A stretch of DNA of 64,000 nt from Chersky-267 sp963744115. Its GTDB lineage: Bacteria; Chloroflexota; Limnocylindria; Limnocylindrales; CSP1-4. Made by a program: the position numbers and the translations under genes. Where the stretch lies: assembly GCA_963744115.1 (NCBI GenBank), contig CAVUSI010000003.1, positions 434,001 through 498,000 on the forward strand. Direction: 5' to 3'. This document shows, piece after piece, positions 58,993 to 64,000 of this stretch. Every line of letters begins with the position of its first letter. Within the stretch, counting starts at the first letter, position 1. The notes under the pieces are model-generated. The model did not search any database, had not been told where the DNA came from, and saw nothing but the letters and a program-made list of their open reading frames with translations.

Positions 58993-60141
58993 TCACAACC
59001 AGCCCCGGGTCTTGAAGAACACCCACAGGATGATGCTCGTGAGCAGCATGAGTCCGAGGGCCATCGGATAGCCGAGGTCCCAGCCCAGCTCCGGCATGCT
59101 TTCGAAGTTCATGCCGTAGACCGTCCCGATCAGCGTGGGGGCGAAGAGGATGGCGGCCCAGGCCGAGACGCGCTTGACGTCCTCGTTCTGGTCGTAGCTC
59201 GCCTCGGTCATCCGCTTGATCTCTTCGTTCTGCGCCTGGTTCACGAGCGTGGCGTTGACCGTCAGGATGTCGGACAACATCTGTCGGAAGCTCGAGACAC
59301 GCTCGGCGACCGTCGTGGCGTGGTCAGCGACGTCGCGCAGGTAGCGCTGCAGGTCTTCGTCGGTGGCGTACTTATCGAAGCCGGCCGTGAGGTTCTCCAG
59401 AATGCCGAGGAGTGGCTGTGTCGCGCGCTGGAACTCGATCACCTCCTGAGACAGCTCGTAGATCCGTCGAGAAACGTTCGGGTCGCCGCGGAACACCTGC
59501 GTCTCGATCTCGTCGATGTCCTTCTGGAGCCCGGCGATGACCGGTGCGTAACCATCGACGACACCATCGAGGATCGCGTAGAGCACCGCCTCCGGGCCGC
59601 GCGCGAGGAGTTCCGGGTCGTCCTCCATCCGGTGCCGGATGGCGCCGAGGTCGGGCGTTCGACTGTGGCGGACGGTGATGACGAAGTTCGGTCCGACGAA
59701 GACGTGGATCTCTCCGAACTCGACCTCTTCAACGTCGTCGAGGTACGTCGCCGCGCGAAGCACGACGAACAGGGTGTTCCCGTAGCGCTCCACCTTCGGT
59801 CGTTGGTGGGCGACGATCGCGTCCTCGACGGCGAGCTCGTGTAGGCCGAATTCCTCGGCGACCGGGAGGAGCTGCGCTTCAGCCGGCCGGAACATGCCGA
59901 TCCAACCTATCGTCCCGCGCTGCTCGCGCAAGCGACGGGCCGTCTCGGCGACGGTCGGCGGGGTGTCGATCCGGACCCCGCCGCGATAGATCGCGGCGTC
60001 GACCATGCTCTGCTCGACGGGCAGTGCCACATCCTCGGGGCGGGTCTCCATGGAGACCTCAGGGGCTGGCTCCTGACTCCGATCGGCCACGGCTCGAGTC
60101 CGACGCGTCAGGCGTTGGAAGCGCGAACGTCGATCGGTCAT
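58993..60141 (-). CDS. corA: CorA-family Mg2+/Co2+ transporter
   Basis: 382 aa. A large N-terminal cytoplasmic domain with the long stalk helix (ASYDQNEDVKRVSAWAAI) leads to two C-terminal membrane helices with the YGMNFE (GMN) selectivity motif and MPELGW loop (extra ELG spacing as usual). It forms a pentameric Mg2+ channel. ATG 60141 is chosen because GGGCGGAT precedes it; the longer upstream frame has no support. It lies alone between the tRNA-Gly gene and its 47-bp repeat, on the same strand as both. Confidence 0.93.
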   Translation of the reverse strand: MTDRRSRFQRLTRRTRAVADRSQEPAPEVSMETRPEDVALPVEQSMVDAAIYRGGVRIDTPPTVAETARRLREQRGTIGWIGMFRPAEAQLLPVAEEFGLHELAVEDAIVAHQRPKVERYGNTLFVVLRAATYLDDVEEVEFGEIHVFVGPNFVITVRHSRTPDLGAIRHRMEDDPELLARGPEAVLYAILDGVVDGYAPVIAGLQKDIDEIETQVFRGDPNVSRRIYELSQEVIEFQRATQPLLGILENLTAGFDKYATDEDLQRYLRDVADHATTVAERVSSFRQMLSDILTVNATLVNQAQNEEIKRMTEASYDQNEDVKRVSAWAAILFAPTLIGTVYGMNFESMPELGWDLGYPMALGLMLLTSIILWVFFKTRGWL

Positions 60142-60463
60142 ATCCGCCCTCTGGTGCGACCGTGACAGCGATCCTGGGTCGCTTCTTCGGATGGTTGGCG
60201 GCTTGGCCGGGAGATCGGCCCCGCCGCCAGGCGGCGTCGGCGATCCGAACGGCAGGCGACCACCCGGAGCATATGTCGCGCGCCAGGCCACTGCCGCGCC
60301 GTCTTGGCGATGCCAAGTTCCTGGTCCAGCAAGCAGTCGCTGTGCCAGTCACCAGAGGCTAATCGTGCGTTCATCTGGGAGTTGCTCTGGCGCCACGCCC
60401 GGCCGACGCGGCAGCAACGGATACGAGCAAGCAGTAGCTGAGTTCGTGCTTAGAAGACGGGAT
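60142..60463. other. 322-bp non-coding stretch between corA and tRNA-Gly
   Basis: No convincing ORF or known RNA motif is visible. It should contain the corA promoter, since the tRNA lies upstream on the same strand. No M-box-like structure was recognised by eye. Confidence 0.5.
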
Positions 60464-60539
60464 TGGAGCGGGAGACGGGGTTCGAACCCGCGACCTTCTG
60501 CTTGGGAAGCAGACGCTCTGCCAACTGAGCTACTCCCGC
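60464..60539 (-). tRNA. tRNA-Gly (anticodon CCC), CCA encoded
   Basis: The minus strand folds into a full cloverleaf. Acceptor GCGGGAG/CTCCCGC; D-arm GCTC..GAGC; anticodon stem TCTGC/GCAGA with loop TTCCCAA, so anticodon CCC; T-arm GCGGG-TTCGAAC-CCCGT; discriminator T followed by encoded CCA. Length 76 nt. The last 47 bases are repeated at 58908-58954. Confidence 0.95.
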
Positions 60540-60856
60540 TCGGGAGGACGCGATTGTATCCGAGCCTCCGGTGAGAGCCAACTCGACGGGCCGTCGTTCA
60601 TAAGGTCCCTCGGGTGGGACTATCGGTCGATTCAAGTCACCCCTGCTGCGGATTCAGTGGCGTCCTGCGATGTAATTCGGCCTAAGCGCTGTGGCAGGAG
60701 CGTGGATGCCGAGCGTATCCGATCGATCCTAGAGCTCGGAGATCCGACCGCGGGAACGACTCTCGGTGGACGCCCGACAGCTTTCATCCACGCGAGTGCC
60801 ACACATGTATCAGTCCGGAGCGGGGTGAGCCGGACCTCCGCTTCCCACGGGAGGCC
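60540..60856. other. 317-bp intergenic region, nothing recognised
   Basis: Lies between the tRNA-Gly 5' end and the disrupted small membrane gene. GC appears lower and codon-like structure weaker than in neighbouring regions. Short frames here have no family-like features. Confidence 0.4.
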
Positions 60857-61138
60857 TTATGACCCCGACGTCGCCGCCGGAGGTGTCTGTGCCCTGGCGC
60901 GTCTCGCCAGCGCCACCAGGAAGCCGCTCCCCTCGACCGTCAAGGTTGACGCGATGACGGCGACGAGGATTGGCGCCGTCTGCAAAGGGCCGATCTGGGT
61001 CACGAAGGCAGCCGGTGATCACCGCGACCGTGAGGACGACACCCATGGCCAGGCCGGCAGCGACGACTACCAGGCCCACACCCACGTGCTTGCCGAGCTG
61101 AGAAGCGGATGCCCGGCGTTGCTAGCTGGGCCTGCCAT
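60857..61138 (-). pseudogene. Small two-helix membrane protein, disrupted by compensating indels
   Basis: Combining three frames gives a 93-aa protein starting MAGPASNAGHPLLS, then LGKHVGVGLVVVAAGLAMGVVLTVAVIT (helix 1), then AFVTQIGPLQTAPILVAVIASTLTVEGSGFLVALARRARA (helix 2 and basic tail), ending at TAA 60857-60859. It needs one missing base near 61096 and one extra base near 61008, which cancel, so the total length is a multiple of three. GAGAGGTGACTG precedes the ATG. Family unknown. Confidence 0.55.
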
Positions 61139-61561
61139 CAGTCACCTCTCACGAGGACCGACGTGCGACCCTCTTTCGAGGTCGATGCTAGTCGGTCGGA
61201 TACGTTCGGATGCCCCGGACCAGGCCGGGGCACGCTGAACTTGGCGTCGGACGCGCCTCGCAGGACAGGCGCCACCACTCGCGATGGAAGGGCTCCGCTG
61301 GGCGCCACGGGTTCGAAGAGGCTATCTGGTGAACCGGGCCGGCCGCAGCCCGTCCGCGCCGGAATCTGGATGCATCGACGATCCTGTGCGGGACATCGAC
61401 CGGTACGCGTGCAATGGTACCGTCCCAGCACTGTCCAGATTACGGAAAGACTGGCAGCGCCGATCGTCGACTCGAGACCCGCCCGGCCTCGCGAACATGC
61501 ATGACGTTCGACGGCACACCCGCACAGTTCGCCAACGGTCACCCGGAGGAGGGGTTCCAAC
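61139..61561. other. 423-bp intergenic region upstream of aquaporin
   Basis: No gene supported. It separates the divergent small membrane gene and the aquaporin gene and must hold both promoters. A strong GGAGGAGGGG ribosome binding site marks its right end (about 61546-61555). Confidence 0.45.
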
Positions 61562-62377
61562 ATGACCAGGTCGATCTCACACGAGGGCGAGCCAGTCCTC
61601 GAGTATTTCGCGCGCAGAACGGCCTCGGCTCGGCTCGCCGACATGCAGTTCGACGACGTCAATCTCGAGTACCGGCGCCTCTTCAGCGAGGTCTGGGGGA
61701 CCTTCCTGTTGGTCCTCGTGGCGGCCGGCGGTGGCGTGATCGGAGCGACCGCGTTCGGCAGTGATCTGACCCTACCGATGAAGGCGCTTGCCCCGGGCAT
61801 GATGGTCATGGGCGTCATCTTCTTCATGGGCACCATCTCGGGCGCGCACCTCAATCCGGCCGTCACCCTCGCCTTCGCGGTTCGCGGCAACTTTCCCTGG
61901 CGCCGGGTCCCGGGCTACATCATTGCCGAGGTCGTCGGGGCCGTTCTGGCCGCCCTGTTCCTGAATGCCATGTACGGCGGCATCCTCAACGGCGCGACCG
62001 AGCCGACGCCGTCGGTCACGCCGCTCGTGGCGGTCCTGACTGAAGCCGTGCTCACCCTCGGGTTGGTCAGCGTGATCCTGGGCACCGCCTCGGGTGCGCG
62101 CAACGTCGGCATCAACGGGGCGATCGCCGTCGGGGCGTACATCGGACTCGTGTCGGTCTGGGGAGCGCCGGTCACCGGCGCCTCGATGAACCCTGCCCGC
62201 TCCCTCGCCCCGATGCTGGTCGGCGGCGACCTTTCGAACTACTGGATCTACCTGGTCGGACCGCTCCTCGGCGCGATGATCGCCGTGTTGTTCGAGTTCA
62301 TCCTCAAGGGCAAGGCCACCAAGGCCGGTGCCGAAGCTGCCCAGGGCATCCTCGATGAGGACCCGACCGGCCTGTGA
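61562..62377 (+). CDS. Aquaporin/glycerol facilitator (MIP family)
   Basis: 271 aa, six helices and two NPA half-helices: GAHLNPAVTLAFAV and GASMNPARSLAPM, the second with the conserved Arg after NPA. The N-terminus has about 45 extra hydrophilic residues. It conducts water or small neutral solutes; the presence of acr3 in the genome does not by itself imply arsenite transport. ATG 61562. It is followed by a CLC-type channel gene. Confidence 0.92.
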   Translation: MTRSISHEGEPVLEYFARRTASARLADMQFDDVNLEYRRLFSEVWGTFLLVLVAAGGGVIGATAFGSDLTLPMKALAPGMMVMGVIFFMGTISGAHLNPAVTLAFAVRGNFPWRRVPGYIIAEVVGAVLAALFLNAMYGGILNGATEPTPSVTPLVAVLTEAVLTLGLVSVILGTASGARNVGINGAIAVGAYIGLVSVWGAPVTGASMNPARSLAPMLVGGDLSNYWIYLVGPLLGAMIAVLFEFILKGKATKAGAEAAQGILDEDPTGL

Positions 62378-62411
62378 CGAGCGAACGCGATGAGCAGCGT
62401 GATGGCGAGAC

Positions 62412-62440
62412 CACCTCCCTAGGGCCGGATAGGGGAGGTG
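62412..62440 (+). promoter_or_regulatory. Hairpin sequestering the CLC ribosome binding site
   Basis: CACCTCCC (62412-62419) is perfectly complementary to GGGAGGTG (62433-62440), a stem of 8 bp with a 13-nt loop. The right arm is the Shine-Dalgarno sequence 2 nt before ATG 62443. This could restrict translation unless upstream translation or a factor opens it. Confidence 0.5.
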
Positions 62441-62442
62441 CC

Positions 62443-63756
62443 ATGGCGATGCCCGGACCGTCGAGGAGGGCCTACGTCGGCCTCGGCGTGGCCGCCGCGG
62501 TGCTCGGGGTGGCGACCGCCGTCGGCGTCTGGCTGTTCAACCAGGCGTTCGGGCTGGTGCATCGCGTGGTCTTCGACGGGGTCGCCGACGCGCTCGCACC
62601 GCTCGGCGCCTGGACCCTGGTCCCGGTCGTCGCGGCCGCCGGCATCGTCGTCGCGGTGGTCGTGCGGTTCGCGCGGCCGGAGCCGCTCGCGGCGCTTCCC
62701 CACATCATCGACGGCATCGCCGAACACGACGGCCGTCTGAACGGCCACAACGCCGCGGTCGCGATCAGCGGGGCCGCAGTCGGTATCGGGTTCGGGATGC
62801 CGCTCGGAGCCGACACCCCGTCGGCCATGATCGGCGGCCACCTCGCCTCTACCGTCGCCACCCGGCTCGGCTGGCCGCACCCGTTCGTCCTCGCCCTGAT
62901 CGTGGCGGGCGTCGCCGCCGGCATCTCGTCCACGTTCCTCGCACAGCTCGCCGCAGTCGTGTTCGCGTTCGAGGTGGTCCTCGGCGGCTTCGGCGGGATC
63001 GTGTTCGTGGTCCCGACGCTCATCGCCGTCGGCATCGCCGGCTTCGTCAGCTACGAGCTGGTCGGCACACCCGCGACCTACCCGGTTCCGCTGCCGGCCA
63101 TCCACTGGGATGCGACTCTGCTCCTGTATCTCGCGCCCGCGGTCTTTGCCGGGCTCGCGGCGATCGCATACGTCAACCTCCTGCAGGCGTCGAAGCCGCT
63201 CTGGACACGCGTACCGATGCCGCCGATCGGCCGGATGGTCGTCGCGGGGGCGCTCGTCGGTCTCGTGGCCATCTGGCTGCCGGAGGTCATGGGAACGGGG
63301 ACCGCGACGATGAAGGACCTGTTCGGCGGCGCGACCATGCCCTTGGCGACTCTGCTCGTGCTCGCGGTCGCGGAGACGATCCTGACCCCGGCCAGCCTCG
63401 GGTCCGGCTTCGTCGGGGGGGTCATCGGGCCGTCGATGCTCATCGGCTCGACGCTCGGGTCCGCCGTCGGGGTAGTCGTCATCACGATCTTCCCGGACCT
63501 CAGGCTGTCGCCGGTCGTGTTCGCGATGGTCGGGACGGCGGCGATGCTTGCCGGGAGCTTCCATGCCCCGATCTTCGGGGCCCTGATGATCTTCGAGATG
63601 ACCGGCAGCTACGAGATGCTGGTCCCGCTCGTCATCGCCGCCGCGATCGGCTATGCGCTGGCTCGGCCATTCCAGGGCGGCTCGGCTTACACGATCGCGC
63701 TCCACGGACAGGGGATCTTCCTCGAGCCCGGCGTCTTCCGACGGATAACCCGCTAG
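62443..63756 (+). CDS. CLC-family chloride channel/transporter
   Basis: 437 aa from ATG 62443 (GGGGAGGTG upstream). An alternative GTG 62374 overlaps the aquaporin stop (GTGA) and adds 23 residues. About ten to twelve helices in the CLC antiparallel fold. The usual GREGP filter region is replaced by MPLGADTPSAMIGGHLAS, so the gating Glu is missing. The second signature is SLGSGFVGGVIGPSMLIGS (GxFxP region). Loss of the gating Glu suggests a passive channel or altered ion preference. No cytoplasmic CBS domains. Confidence 0.87.
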   Translation: MAMPGPSRRAYVGLGVAAAVLGVATAVGVWLFNQAFGLVHRVVFDGVADALAPLGAWTLVPVVAAAGIVVAVVVRFARPEPLAALPHIIDGIAEHDGRLNGHNAAVAISGAAVGIGFGMPLGADTPSAMIGGHLASTVATRLGWPHPFVLALIVAGVAAGISSTFLAQLAAVVFAFEVVLGGFGGIVFVVPTLIAVGIAGFVSYELVGTPATYPVPLPAIHWDATLLLYLAPAVFAGLAAIAYVNLLQASKPLWTRVPMPPIGRMVVAGALVGLVAIWLPEVMGTGTATMKDLFGGATMPLATLLVLAVAETILTPASLGSGFVGGVIGPSMLIGSTLGSAVGVVVITIFPDLRLSPVVFAMVGTAAMLAGSFHAPIFGALMIFEMTGSYEMLVPLVIAAAIGYALARPFQGGSAYTIALHGQGIFLEPGVFRRITR

Positions 63757-64000
63757 AGGTCGCGCATCAGCCCGCCGCGTCGCGTTCGACGCATACCTCG
63801 AGGAGGCGGAGATCGCCATCGAGCACAGCACCTGGGCGCTGACGACTCGGCCGAACGCCCAGGCTCAAGGATCCGCAACGCGATCCTGGCGAGCATGATG
63901 GCGATGCGGACGATCGCTGGAGGTGCCCGCACGCGGGTCCAGCGTGCTCCACGGCCGGTCGGGTGGTCGTCGTGGCGGGATCGTCGGCTCGAGCGATGCG
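63757..64000. other. Window end, no supported gene
   Basis: 244 bp after the CLC stop. A short plus-strand stretch near 63790-63840 reads AYLEEAEIAIEHSTWAL and might be a gene fragment, but no start or continuous frame supports it. Confidence 0.35.

Noticed and set aside
62374..62442. Second fluoride riboswitch upstream of the CLC gene
   Set aside because: The region lacks the AAC, CTGATG and CCTAC core elements; only a simple hairpin is present.

Overview
The window is about 70% GC. It has frequent GTG/TTG starts, dense short operons on both strands, F420-type and arsenic-methylation enzymes, many zinc-ribbon/cyclase/ATPase proteins, and several starts with a -10 hexamer only 6-7 nt upstream (leaderless-like). 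This gene content and style suggest an uncultured Chloroflexota bacterium (Limnocylindria/Ellin6529-like soil or freshwater lineage). That is inferred from gene families; no rRNA or marker gene here proves it. No phage, plasmid, transposase or CRISPR array was seen.

Layout. 1-10 kb: a 5'-truncated FAD oxidoreductase; a minus-strand run of BNR-repeat protein, MoaD-like protein, phosphoribosyltransferase and NAD-epimerase; an RHH-like protein with a direct-repeat operator; a secreted alginate-lyase-like protein; an MttB-family methyltransferase; a class III aminotransferase. 10-11 kb: fluC (crcB) and DUF190 behind a clear fluoride riboswitch. 11-14.5 kb: a cyclase/ATPase gene (copy A) carrying about 14 single-base indels. 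14.7-19.5 kb: an operon of HtrA-like protease, MoxR ATPase, DUF58 and two VWA proteins. 19.5-25 kb: beta-carbonic anhydrase, PAP2 phosphatase, acyl-CoA synthetase, and a UvrA-like ABC ATPase placed 13 bp behind cyclase/ATPase copy B (25-28.6 kb). 28.8-35 kb: membrane-anchored phosphodiesterase, ECF sigma with a WD40-like anti-sigma candidate, aldo/keto reductase, LLM oxidoreductase. 35-39.7 kb: cyclase/ATPase copy C and a cupin-cyclase fusion. 39.7-44 kb: EamA transporter and an arsenic block (arsM, arsR, acr3, and a MerR-ArsC fusion with a textbook MerR-type promoter). 44-50.6 kb: EttA, two HTH-cyclase paralogues (D and E), a methyltransferase, a TMEM175-type channel, an alpha/beta hydrolase and DUF1905. 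50.6-64 kb: TAP-like lipoprotein hydrolase, DinB, a zinc-ribbon protein, a GT87-like membrane protein, SulP, an Na+/H+ antiporter, CorA between a tRNA-Gly and a 47-bp copy of the tRNA 3' part, then aquaporin and a CLC-type channel.

Two themes stand out. First, six class III nucleotidyl-cyclase genes of three architectures lie within 40 kb, three of them fused to large signalling ATPases of the MalT/AfsR type. That suggests a cAMP-rich signalling strategy, although no cAMP-binding effector is visible in the window. Second, single-base frameshifts (mostly +1, mostly C or G, rarely in homopolymers) interrupt at least a dozen otherwise well conserved genes. They are packed into 2 kb of cyclase copy A. 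Length arithmetic restores full-length proteins in every case, so they look recent or technical rather than long-decayed, but the sequence alone cannot decide. Ion homeostasis (fluoride, arsenic, Mg, sulfate, Na+/H+, chloride, water) is the other strong functional signal.
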